Positions 1 through 5,662 of a stretch of DNA of 7,249 nucleotides are shown here, piece after piece. The stretch spans positions 1 through 7,249 of the forward strand of contig CAYNGD010000039.1 in assembly GCA_964396965.1 (NCBI GenBank), read 5' to 3'. The stretch comes from JABMRW01 sp964396965. Lineage in GTDB: Bacteria > Chloroflexota > Dehalococcoidia > Dehalococcoidales > BS750m-G39. A program made the position numbers and the translations under genes. Each line of letters starts with the position of its first letter. Within the stretch, counting starts at the first letter, position 1. Under the pieces are notes generated by a model. The model saw only the letters and a program-made list of their open reading frames with translations, was not told where the DNA came from and did not search any database.

Positions 1-257
1 TAGGCCCTCTTTATTTTACTAGCCAGCCCCTCCCTGGCGATAACCGGGCAGAGGTCAGCCGCCGCCTCGTCTAAAGCCAGTATCTTCTTGATGAACTCGG
101 CGTCGCTGTCCGCCGCCGCCCCCTCTTTAATATCAGCCACCAGAGGCTTGAAATAGCCCACCCTTTTCCCGGCGTCCTGCAGATGCTTTGCCAGCCCGGC
201 GCAGACCGCCGTCTTGCCCGCCCCCGCCTGTAACGAAGTCACATATAAAGCCGCCAA
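1..257 (-). CDS. BioD-like P-loop ATPase domain protein (phosphotransacetylase/DRTGG type), N-terminal part
   Basis: This is the first 85 codons of a gene running leftward off the window. The translation starts MAALYVTSLQAGAGKTAVCA and continues with GLAKHLQDAGKRVGYFKPL. QAGAGKTA (residues 10-17) is a P-loop, and the following GKRVGYFKP is the second conserved block of dethiobiotin-synthetase-like (AAA_26) domains. In bacteria such an N-terminus often precedes a DRTGG domain in proteins annotated as phosphotransacetylase-family. The DRTGG part would lie outside the window, so that assignment is an inference. The start is TTG at 257-255, chosen because GGAGGT (268-263) lies 5 bases upstream and because the P-loop then sits at the usual distance from the N-terminus. 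It could also be a cobyrinate or dethiobiotin synthase relative. The P-loop call is firm; the family name is tentative. It is transcribed away from the pyr operon. Confidence 0.8.
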   Translation of the reverse strand, partial: MAALYVTSLQAGAGKTAVCAGLAKHLQDAGKRVGYFKPLVADIKEGAAADSDAEFIKKILALDEAAADLCPVIAREGLASKIKRA

Positions 258-312
258 GTTGCACCTCCGGCTACATTATTATATATAGAGTCTTTAAAGG
301 GGTATCCGTCCT

Positions 313-341
313 ATTATAACTGGTGGAGGGGAGATGGTAAA
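313..341 (-). promoter_or_regulatory. Candidate sigma70-type promoter for the P-loop gene
   Basis: On the - strand TTTACC (341-336) is followed after 17 bases by a perfect TATAAT (318-313). This would start transcription near 306, giving a leader of about 50 bases before the TTG start at 257. The -35 box matches the consensus at only 4 of 6 positions. A second TATAAT (283-278) lies closer to the gene but has no good -35 box. No clear terminator is visible between the upstream membrane-protein gene and this site, so read-through is also possible. Confidence 0.5.
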
Positions 342-364
342 GGGAGGGGGCTGCCTGCTGAATC

Positions 365-544
365 CTATTTAGCTGTAAGCCGCACTATCGCCATACCCAG
401 AAAACCGGCGCCCAGACCGATGAAAAGACCCTGCACCCCGTAGTTAAGCGCCCAGCCAATCCCCAAGCCTATAAACAGGCCCGCCGGAATAAACAGCCCG
501 CTGATTGCCCATTTTTTCTTGGACTCTTCGCTCTCGTTGCTCAA
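365..544 (-). CDS. Small two-helix membrane protein, unknown function
   Basis: This is a 59-residue protein starting MSNESEESKKKWAI. A charged cytoplasm-type N-terminus (residues 3-11, with KKK at 9-11) precedes two hydrophobic, glycine-rich segments at about 12-33 and 37-54, separated by a short NYGV turn; the C-terminus is RLTAK. The glycine-rich double helix is reminiscent of the small AtpZ/AtpI-like proteins encoded near F-ATPase genes, but no ATPase gene is present and the likeness is weak. The start chosen is TTG at 544-542, because AAGGAGGT (559-552) lies 7 bases upstream. A frame-open extension to a TTG at 604 is less likely: that TTG is part of a TTGACA promoter box and has no properly spaced ribosome binding site. 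Stop is TAG at 367-365. Function is unknown. Confidence 0.7.
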   Translation of the reverse strand: MSNESEESKKKWAISGLFIPAGLFIGLGIGWALNYGVQGLFIGLGAGFLGMAIVRLTAK

Positions 545-575
545 CTCCCTTACCTCCTTCCAGACACTATCAGTA

Positions 576-604
576 ATAGTATCGGGGCGGCTGGCTGTTG
601 TCAA
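576..604 (-). promoter_or_regulatory. Sigma70-type promoter of the small membrane protein gene
   Basis: On the - strand a perfect -35 box TTGACA (604-599) is followed after exactly 17 bases by TACTAT (581-576), 4 of 6 matches to the -10 consensus. Predicted transcription start is near 569, so the leader is about 25 bases and contains the AAGGAGGT ribosome binding site at 559-552. A short dyad, CTAT-N5-ATAG, overlaps the -10 box (579-567) and could be an operator; this is speculative. The promoter is divergent from the pyr promoter. Confidence 0.65.
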
Positions 605-612
605 TCTCCGCT

Positions 613-655
613 TTTTGAGGGGAAAAAAGGCTTTGAAAAACCACTAGCCTCAAAA
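613..655. repeat. Inverted repeat between the divergent promoters
   Basis: TTTTGAGG (613-620) and CCTCAAAA (648-655) are perfect 8-base inverted complements separated by 27 bases. Inside them AGGCT (628-632) and AGCCT (646-650) form a second, overlapping pairing. The repeat lies between the -35 boxes of the two divergent promoters, where an operator would be expected. It has no U-tract positioned for a terminator. Its function is unknown. Confidence 0.35.
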
Positions 656-657
656 CC

Positions 658-686
658 TTGCAACCTCGCCAAAAACCTGCTATAAT
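658..686 (+). promoter_or_regulatory. Promoter of the pyr operon
   Basis: TTGCAA (658-663), 17 bases, then a perfect TATAAT (681-686), with a TG one base upstream of the -10 box (678-679), the extended -10 motif. The start of transcription should fall near 692-693. This leaves a leader of about 107 bases before pyrR, enough to contain the whole RNA switch. Confidence 0.8.
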
Positions 687-714
687 ATTTAGTTAAGAGC
701 TTAAAAAATAAAAA

Positions 715-799
715 CCTTTAAGCTAGTCCGGAGAGACTGGCAAGGAAACAGTAAAACAGCACGCAAGACCCCTTGCCAGCCAAGGCAAGGGGTAATTTT
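715..799 (+). promoter_or_regulatory. PyrR-responsive leader: PyrR-binding hairpin and antiterminator
   Basis: AGTCCGGAGAGACT (725-738) matches the known PyrR-binding consensus ARUCCNGNGAGGYU at 13 of 14 positions. It folds as AGUC/GACU closing a CGGAGA hexaloop, which fits the CNGNGA loop of the family. The stem continues through 722-724/739-741, a 5'-side UAA bulge (719-721) and a lower stem 715-718/742-745, the architecture described for Bacillus PyrR sites. CTGGCAAGG (737-745), the 3' side of that hairpin, can instead pair perfectly over 9 bases with CCTTGCCAG (771-779). That pairing would be the antiterminator, and it consumes the 5' arm of the downstream hairpin (769-792). The two states are mutually exclusive: PyrR with UMP/UTP should favour the binding hairpin and hence the downstream OFF hairpin. 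The pairings are seen directly; PyrR control is inferred from the family. Confidence 0.88.
769..798 (+). terminator. Attenuator hairpin covering the pyrR ribosome binding site
   Basis: CCCCTTGCC (769-777) and GGCAAGGGG (784-792) form a perfect 9-bp stem with a 6-base AGCCAA loop. The tail is UAAUUUUAUG, a weak U-tract for an intrinsic terminator. The 3' arm contains AAGGGG (787-792), the only candidate ribosome binding site for the pyrR ATG at 800, with 7-base spacing. The hairpin can therefore act as a terminator, as a lid on the ribosome binding site, or as both. Confidence 0.75.
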
Positions 800-1357
800 A
801 TGTCAAACAAAATCATAATGACCGGGGAAGACATCCAGCGGACGCTGGCCCGCATCGCCCACGAGATTATCGAGCGCAACAAGGTCATCGAGGAGGTAAT
901 GCTCATCGGGATGCACACCCGTGGTGTGCCGCTGGCCAGACGCCTGGCTGCCAGCATCGAGAGCTTTACCGGGGTAAGGGTGCCGGTGGGGGCGCTGGAC
1001 ATTAGCCTCTACCGCGACGACCTGCCTTCACTGAACAAGCGGCCGGTGGTCAAAGAGACCGACATACCGGACGACATCGCCAATAAGGCCATCGTCCTGG
1101 TTGACGATGTCCTCTTCACCGGGCGCAGCACCAGGGCGGCCATGGACGCCCTCATCGACCGGGGCCGTCCCCGGCTGATACAGCTGGCGGTGCTGGTTGA
1201 CCGCGGCCACCGCGAGATGCCGATAAGGGCCGACTACGTCGGCAAGAACATACCCAGCTCCCGCCACGAGGAGATACAGGTTAGGCTGGAGGAAACCGAT
1301 GACATAGATGAGGTCGCCATCACCAGCACCGCTGACCAGAAGGTTCTCAGGGGCTAA
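800..1357 (+). CDS. pyrR: PyrR bifunctional pyr operon regulator / uracil phosphoribosyltransferase
   Basis: This 185-residue protein has the usual PyrR length. It binds pyr mRNA in response to UMP/UTP and in many bacteria also converts uracil plus PRPP to UMP. The PRPP-binding motif of type I phosphoribosyltransferases, VLVDDVLFTGRSTRAA, sits at about 99-114 with D102-D103 and T107-G108-R109. Family blocks IGMHTRGVPLARRL, VPVGALDISLYRDD and LVDRGHREMPIRADYVGKN are all present. The start is the ATG at 800 (MSNKIIMTGEDIQ). An upstream in-frame TTG at 773 lies inside the attenuator stem, has no ribosome binding site and would add nine residues unlike the family. It is the first gene of the operon, 30 bases before pyrB, and directly follows its own predicted RNA target, so it is probably autoregulated. 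Confidence 0.96.
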   Translation: MSNKIIMTGEDIQRTLARIAHEIIERNKVIEEVMLIGMHTRGVPLARRLAASIESFTGVRVPVGALDISLYRDDLPSLNKRPVVKETDIPDDIANKAIVLVDDVLFTGRSTRAAMDALIDRGRPRLIQLAVLVDRGHREMPIRADYVGKNIPSSRHEEIQVRLEETDDIDEVAITSTADQKVLRG

Positions 1358-1387
1358 AGGAAAAAAGCTATCTAAGAAGGAGCTATT

Positions 1388-2800
1388 ATGGCTATGGCAA
1401 ACAGGGATCTGGTAACCATAGACGACCTGTCCAACGGCGAGATAGAGGCCGTGTTCTCCTTGGCCGACCAGATGGCCGAATCAATGGACAAGCAGCTCGG
1501 GGTTTGCCGGGGCAAGATTATGGCCAGCCTCTTCTTTGAGCCCAGCACCCGCACCAGGCTCTCCTTCGAGACGGCCATGCACCGGCTGGGGGGCAGCGTT
1601 ATCACCGCCTCCGATGTCGGGGCGACTTCTCTCTCCAAGGGCGAGAGCATCGCCGACATGGCCAGGGTCATCGGCTCTTACGCCGACATAATAGTCATCA
1701 GGCACCCCTGGGAGGGGGCGGCCAGGGTGGTCGCCGACTACGCCGGTGTGCCGGTAATCAATGCCGGCGACGGCGGCCACGAGCACCCCACCCAGACCCT
1801 CTGCGACCTCTACACCATCAAGAAGGAGAGACAGAATATAAAAGGTTTGAGAATCGCCCTTTGGGGGGACCTGAAATACGGGCGCACCATACCCTCGCTG
1901 GTCTACGCCCTGGCCAGGTTCGGCGCCACCATACTCTTTCGCCCTGGCCCCGGGCTGGAGCTGCCCGAGTACGTCATGAACAAGCTCAGCGGCGAGTACG
2001 GCGGAAGGCTGGAGAGGTACGCCAACCTGGACAAAAGGGTGAAGCAGAGGCTGTTCCCCCTGGACGCGGTCTATATAGCGCCGAGCAAGCCGCACCAGCT
2101 GGCCAATATACCCAGCGTCAGCGCCCAGGTTGAACTGGAGGAGGGCGTCGATGTCCTCTACGTCACCCGGCTGCAGCTGGAAAGGTTGGCCGCCGATGAA
2201 AAGGGCGAAGAGCTGAAGAAGGAATACCCGGTGGTGGACCAGAAGCTGCTTAAGGAGAGGGAGTTCAAGAAGACGATGGTGCTTCACCCGCTGCCCCGGG
2301 TCAGCGAGCTCGCCCGCGAGCTGGACGCCGACCCCAGGAGTGCCTATTTCAAGCAGGCCAAGCGTGGGGTGCCGGTCAGGATGGCGCTGCTCGCCCTGCT
2401 GCTGGGCAGCAAAAAGGCAGCCACTGAAGAGAAAAAGCCCTCTATCCCACCCAAACATTACCCCCATTACCGGCGGGGCTACGGGGTAAAGTGCGCCAAC
2501 CCCAGGTGCGTTTCGGTGCAGAAGAGCGAGGCCAGCTACATCAGGCCTGAGTTTAAGATAGTAAGCTGCCGCCCGCTGGTTCTGAGGTGCCTCTACTGCG
2601 AGCACGAACTCCATCCCAAATATGTGGCCAGCTCGGACTGGCACGAGGGCAGATTGGTTAGCAAAAAGTACCATAGCGCCGACAGCCACTGGTCAACCAA
2701 AATCAGGCCGGAGAACCTGATTATCTTTGACTCGGCCAGCGAGGCCGAAGCCCAGGGTTTCCAGCCCAGCCATTACGCCAGGGCCGGCGGTGAGAAATAA
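1388..2800 (+). CDS. pyrB: Aspartate carbamoyltransferase catalytic chain fused to PyrI-like zinc module and Ada-like tail
   Basis: The protein joins carbamoyl phosphate and aspartate to carbamoylaspartate. It has 470 residues against about 310 for a normal catalytic chain. The catalytic part (1 to about 341) shows STRTR (53-57), S83-K84, R105, HPTQ (133-136), GDLKYGR (160-166), TRLQLER (260-266) and HPLPR (300-304). The distance between GDLKYGR and TRxQ is about 30 residues longer than in E. coli. After a linker (342-366) comes C369-x4-C374-x26-C401-x2-C404, very like the zinc domain of the regulatory chain PyrI (C-x4-C-x23-C-x2-C, followed by E-x-E). The PyrI nucleotide-binding domain is absent. 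The last segment (about 412-466; KKYH, IRPENLIIF, EAEAQGFQP) resembles the Ada-type metal-binding domain, but its cysteine positions are S433, S461 and A464. Start ATG 1388 has AAGGAG (1377-1382) 5 bases upstream. Catalytic identity is secure; the tail assignment is from memory of the families. Confidence 0.95.
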   Translation: MAMANRDLVTIDDLSNGEIEAVFSLADQMAESMDKQLGVCRGKIMASLFFEPSTRTRLSFETAMHRLGGSVITASDVGATSLSKGESIADMARVIGSYADIIVIRHPWEGAARVVADYAGVPVINAGDGGHEHPTQTLCDLYTIKKERQNIKGLRIALWGDLKYGRTIPSLVYALARFGATILFRPGPGLELPEYVMNKLSGEYGGRLERYANLDKRVKQRLFPLDAVYIAPSKPHQLANIPSVSAQVELEEGVDVLYVTRLQLERLAADEKGEELKKEYPVVDQKLLKEREFKKTMVLHPLPRVSELARELDADPRSAYFKQAKRGVPVRMALLALLLGSKKAATEEKKPSIPPKHYPHYRRGYGVKCANPRCVSVQKSEASYIRPEFKIVSCRPLVLRCLYCEHELHPKYVASSDWHEGRLVSKKYHSADSHWSTKIRPENLIIFDSASEAEAQGFQPSHYARAGGEK

Positions 2801-2802
2801 TT

Positions 2803-4137
2803 ATGAAGTCCCTGCTTATCCAGAACGGGCGGCTAATCGACCCGGGCCAGAATTTAGACATGCCCGGCAGCCTGCTTATTGCCGCCGGTAAAATAGCCTG
2901 GGTGGGGCGGGGGGAAGAAAGCCCGCCCGGAAATAATTGCGATGTCCTTGACGCTCAAGGGCTGATTGTCTGCCCCGGCTTTATCGACCTGCACTGCCAC
3001 CTGCGGCAGCCCGGCTTTGAGGACAAGGAGACCATCGCCAGCGGTACCAGAGCCGGCGCCAGGGGCGGCTTTACCACTATAGCTTGTATGCCCAACACCA
3101 AGCCGCCGCTGGACAATAAAAAAACCGTCGACTTTGTCAAGATAACAGCAGCATCGGAAGGCGTGGTTAGAGTTTTGCCTATCGGCTGTGTCACTAAAGG
3201 CAGAAAGGGGAGGGATCTGGCCGATATGGGCGAGCTGGTTAAAGCGGGGGTAATCGGCTTCAGCGACGACGGTGACCCGGTATCGACCTCAGAGCTGATG
3301 CGCCGGGCGCTGGAATACAGCCTCGACTTTAATCCGCCCATCATTGACCACTGCGAAGATAAAGCCCTGAGCCGGGGCGGGCAGATGAACGAGGGCCGAA
3401 TATCCACCGAGTTGGGACTCAATGGCATCCCCAATATTGCCGAGGAGAACATCGTCGCCCGCGATTTAGACCTGGCCGAAACTACCGGCGGCTGGCTGCA
3501 CATCGCCCACGTCTCTACCGAGGGCTCGGTGGAGCTTATCCGCCGGGCCAAAGATAGGGGCGTCCGTGTCACCGCCGAGGCCACCCCTCACCACCTTACC
3601 ATCACCGAGGAGAGGGTGAGGGGTTTCAACACCAATGCCAAGGTCAGTCCGCCCTTGAGAACGGAACGGGATGTTAAAGCCCTGATTAAGGGGCTTAACG
3701 ATAACACCATTGATATTATCGCCACCGACCACGCCCCCCACACCGCAGCCGAAAAAAGCCAGCCGTTCGACCTGGCTCCCTTCGGCATCAGCGGTTTCGA
3801 GACCGCTCTCGGCAGCCTGATGGGGCTGGTGCATCGGGGGAACATAAGCCTGGTCACTCTGATAGATAAGCTCACCGCCGCGCCGGCCGGGATTTTAGGC
3901 CCAAAATACGGGCTGGGCACGCTGGCCGTTGGCTCTCCCGCCGATATCACCCTCTTCGACCCTGAACTGGAGTGGACGGTGGACACCAGTGAATTTGCCT
4001 CCAAGGGTAAGAACACCCCCCTCGCCGGAGAGAGGCTTAAAGGTAAAGTTATGGCCACTATATACGGGGGAAAATTTGTATATAAGGACAAATCTCTTAA
4101 AGGAATACTCTTACAGTCATCGGGGGTGGGAAAATAA
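2803..4137 (+). CDS. pyrC: Dihydroorotase, class I
   Basis: The protein cyclises N-carbamoylaspartate to dihydroorotate; it is a cytoplasmic amidohydrolase with two metals. Its 444 residues are slightly longer than the usual ~425. Metal ligands are visible in order: DLHCHLR (H64, H66), FSDDG (153-157, the aspartate that replaces the carbamylated lysine of other classes), DHCED (H183), HIAHVST (H233/H236) and ATDHAPH (catalytic D309). The substrate loop MPNT is also present. ADITLFDP, then K(G)KNTPLAG and GKVMATIYGGKFVY, form the normal C-terminal strand region. The final GILLQSSGVGK looks non-conserved and runs towards the repeat element downstream. The ATG at 2803 is only 2 bases after the pyrB stop, and the upstream ribosome binding site is weak (GGTGAG, 2789-2794), so translation is probably coupled to pyrB. 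Confidence 0.96.
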   Translation: MKSLLIQNGRLIDPGQNLDMPGSLLIAAGKIAWVGRGEESPPGNNCDVLDAQGLIVCPGFIDLHCHLRQPGFEDKETIASGTRAGARGGFTTIACMPNTKPPLDNKKTVDFVKITAASEGVVRVLPIGCVTKGRKGRDLADMGELVKAGVIGFSDDGDPVSTSELMRRALEYSLDFNPPIIDHCEDKALSRGGQMNEGRISTELGLNGIPNIAEENIVARDLDLAETTGGWLHIAHVSTEGSVELIRRAKDRGVRVTAEATPHHLTITEERVRGFNTNAKVSPPLRTERDVKALIKGLNDNTIDIIATDHAPHTAAEKSQPFDLAPFGISGFETALGSLMGLVHRGNISLVTLIDKLTAAPAGILGPKYGLGTLAVGSPADITLFDPELEWTVDTSEFASKGKNTPLAGERLKGKVMATIYGGKFVYKDKSLKGILLQSSGVGK

Positions 4138-4172
4138 TGGAAGGTCTGGCCCGATCTTTAGAGTGCGTTTTG

Positions 4173-4318
4173 CTTCCCACCCTCCCACCCATAGAGGTTA
4201 GACCTCTATTAATACCTCTTAAAATAGGGGGAAAAAAGAGAGGTAAACGTCCATCCTCTGGGGGTGGGGAAAACAAGTTTTAGAGGCGGAGCCCCTGAGG
4301 GCGGGTGGGTATGGGAAG
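4173..4318 (+). mobile_element. Repeat element copy A (MITE-like, terminal inverted repeats)
   Basis: This is a 146-bp non-coding element, colinear with a second copy at 5480-5631. The left end, CTTCCCACCCTCCCACCC (4173-4190), and the right end (4299-4318) are inverted complements at 16 of 18 positions with one 2-base gap. Inside is a perfect 8-bp hairpin, ATAGAGGT-TAG-ACCTCTAT (4191-4209). The left end on the - strand and the right end on the + strand (4299-4315) each contain four G3 runs with 1-3-base loops, a quadruplex pattern. No transposase is encoded, and no target duplication is visible next to these ends; homology with copy B may start earlier, near GAT-TTTAGAG at 4153. It lies between pyrC and carA, in the transcribed operon. 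A MITE is the best fit; a REP-like structural repeat is the alternative. Confidence 0.7.
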
Positions 4319-5448
4319 ATAAACAACTGAATAAAAGCAAAGGGAGCAAAGAGATAGACACTAAGCGGGCAATCTTAGTCCTGGCCGATGGCTCGGTCTT
4401 TGAAGGCTACTCCTTCGGCGCCGGGGCCGACAGCTACGGCGAGGTCGTCTTCAACACCAGCATGATCGGCTACCAGGAGATGCTCACCGACCCGTCCTAC
4501 GCCGGCCAGATTGTCGTTCCCACCTACCCCCTCATCGGCAACTACGGCGTCAACGAGATAGATGTCGAGTCCAAAAAGATACAGGTGAGGGGCTTCGTGG
4601 TTAGAGAGGAATGCTATCAGCCCCACCACTATCTGAGCCAGAAGACCCTCCACCAGTATTTGGCCGAAAGCAATATAACCGGCATCTGCGGCGTGGATAC
4701 CCGCGCCATCACCCGCAAACTCCGTTCAGTCGGGGTGATGATGGGCTTTATCACCAGTGAGAAGACCCCCCAGCAGGCACTGGAAAGCCTCAAAAGCCTG
4801 CCCGACTACGGGACGGTTGATTTCGTCAGGCAGGTGACCACCGAGGCTCCCTACCAGTGGCAGCCGGAGGGCCCGACGCCGGACCACCATATCGTCGTCT
4901 TGGACTGCGGTCTGAAATACAACATCCTGCGCATACTGCGCCAGAACGGCTGTGCCGTCACCGCCGTCCCCTGCACCACCTCAGCCAAAGACATACTGGA
5001 TTTAAAGCCTGATGGCATACTGCTCTCGCCCGGGCCGGGCGACCCGGAGCTGCTCGACTACATCACGGTCACCGTCAGAGAGCTGGCCGACAAGAAGCCG
5101 ATGATGGGCATCTGCCTGGGCAACCAGCTCATCGCCCGCGCCTTCGGCGGCAGCAACTTCAAGCTCAAGTTCGGCCACCGCGGCGGCAACCACCCCGTCC
5201 GCGACTTGGCCACCGGCAAGGTCTATATCACCGCCCAGAACCACGGCTACGCCGTTGACCCGGACACGCTCAAGAACGGGCTGGAGGTCACCCATATCAA
5301 CCTCAACGACGGCACTGTGGAGGGGCTGCGCCACAAGGAGCTGCCCATCTTCTCGATACAGTACCACTCCGAGGCCTCCCCCGGCCCCTGGGACAGCACC
5401 TACCTGCTCAAGGATTTTGTGGATATGGTGAAGGGGGAGAAGAAATAG
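4264..5448 (+). CDS. carA: Carbamoyl-phosphate synthase small (glutaminase) subunit
   Basis: CarA hydrolyses glutamine and channels ammonia to CarB. With numbering from 4264, the N-terminal small-subunit domain starts about residue 34 (KRAILVLADGSVFEGYSFGA) and carries GICGVDTRAITRKLR. The class I glutamine amidotransferase domain shows LSPGPGDPE, GICLGNQ with nucleophile C284, KFGHRGGNHPV, QNHGYAVD and QYHSEASPGP with H368 and E370, so the triad is complete. The start is uncertain. GTG 4264 is the first conventional in-frame start after the stop at 4225, but it lies within repeat element copy A and has no ribosome binding site. From the ATA at 4354, with AGGGAG (4341-4346) 7 bases upstream, the protein would be 365 residues and begin IDTKRAILVLADGS, the normal family length and N-terminus. 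I keep 4264 as the outer limit; 4354 is likelier biologically. Neighbouring carB is displaced by one inserted gene. Confidence 0.95.
   Translation: MGKTSFRGGAPEGGWVWEDKQLNKSKGSKEIDTKRAILVLADGSVFEGYSFGAGADSYGEVVFNTSMIGYQEMLTDPSYAGQIVVPTYPLIGNYGVNEIDVESKKIQVRGFVVREECYQPHHYLSQKTLHQYLAESNITGICGVDTRAITRKLRSVGVMMGFITSEKTPQQALESLKSLPDYGTVDFVRQVTTEAPYQWQPEGPTPDHHIVVLDCGLKYNILRILRQNGCAVTAVPCTTSAKDILDLKPDGILLSPGPGDPELLDYITVTVRELADKKPMMGICLGNQLIARAFGGSNFKLKFGHRGGNHPVRDLATGKVYITAQNHGYAVDPDTLKNGLEVTHINLNDGTVEGLRHKELPIFSIQYHSEASPGPWDSTYLLKDFVDMVKGEKK
4341..4346 (+). promoter_or_regulatory. Candidate carA ribosome binding site before a non-standard start
   Basis: AGGGAG lies 7 bases before the in-frame ATA at 4354, exactly where the conserved CarA sequence begins. 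There is no ATG, GTG or TTG in frame between 4267 and the conserved domain; CTG at 4327, 8 bases after GGGAAG, is another possible start. Confidence 0.45.
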
Positions 5449-5479
5449 ATGGATAGGGGGATTTTTAGAGAACGTGTTA

Positions 5480-5631
5480 CTTCCCACCCTCCCACCCTAC
5501 AGAGGTTATACCTCTATCAACTCCTTAAATGGGGTGGGGGAAAGAGAATAAACCCCTCACTGCTGTGGGGAGGGGTAAGGAAGGAAGTATAAGAAGGGCG
5601 AAGCCCGTTTTGGGCGGGCGGGTATGGGAAG
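5480..5631 (+). mobile_element. Repeat element copy B (MITE-like, terminal inverted repeats)
   Basis: This 152-bp element is colinear with copy A in the same orientation. Both ends are nearly identical to copy A: CTTCCCACCCTCCCACCC (5480-5497) and GGGCGGGCGGGTATGGGAAG (5612-5631). The first internal hairpin is kept as AGAGGT-TAT-ACCTCT (5501-5515) with a changed loop. The middle has diverged, with its own hairpins such as GGGC-GAA-GCCC (5596-5606). Homology to copy A also extends left of the repeat end (TTTAGAG, 5464-5470). It lies between carA and the accessory gene, beginning 32 bases after the carA stop. No transposase, no coding capacity and no obvious target duplication. Confidence 0.7.
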
Positions 5632-5662
5632 AAAAAAGTTGGGAGTAAAGGGGGTGAGGTAG

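Noticed and set aside
773..799. Extended pyrR start at TTG 773.
   Set aside because: It lies inside the attenuator stem, has no ribosome binding site, and the added residues are not part of the PyrR family; ATG 800 fits.
686..800. A leader peptide in the pyr leader.
   Set aside because: No start codon with a ribosome binding site occurs between the transcription start and pyrR.
1481..2689. A 402-codon open frame on the - strand across pyrB.
   Set aside because: It is antisense to a well-conserved enzyme and arises from GC-rich codon bias; the translation shows no recognisable domain or ribosome binding site.
4198..4225. Internal promoter in repeat copy A (TTAGAC-N16-TAAAAT).
   Set aside because: The -35 box matches poorly and the bases are explained by the conserved hairpin; copy B does not improve the match.
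4153..4320. The repeat copies read simply as intrinsic terminators between operon genes.
   Set aside because: No U-tract follows the outer stem, downstream genes are in the same operon without clear promoters, and two colinear copies point to a dispersed element.
5002..5487. A 161-codon - strand frame over the 3' half of carA.
   Set aside because: Shadow of the carA amidotransferase domain; valine/glycine-rich low-information translation.
4150..5640. A composite transposon carrying carA between the two copies.
   Set aside because: No transposase, no target duplication, and carA is in its expected operon place with native composition.
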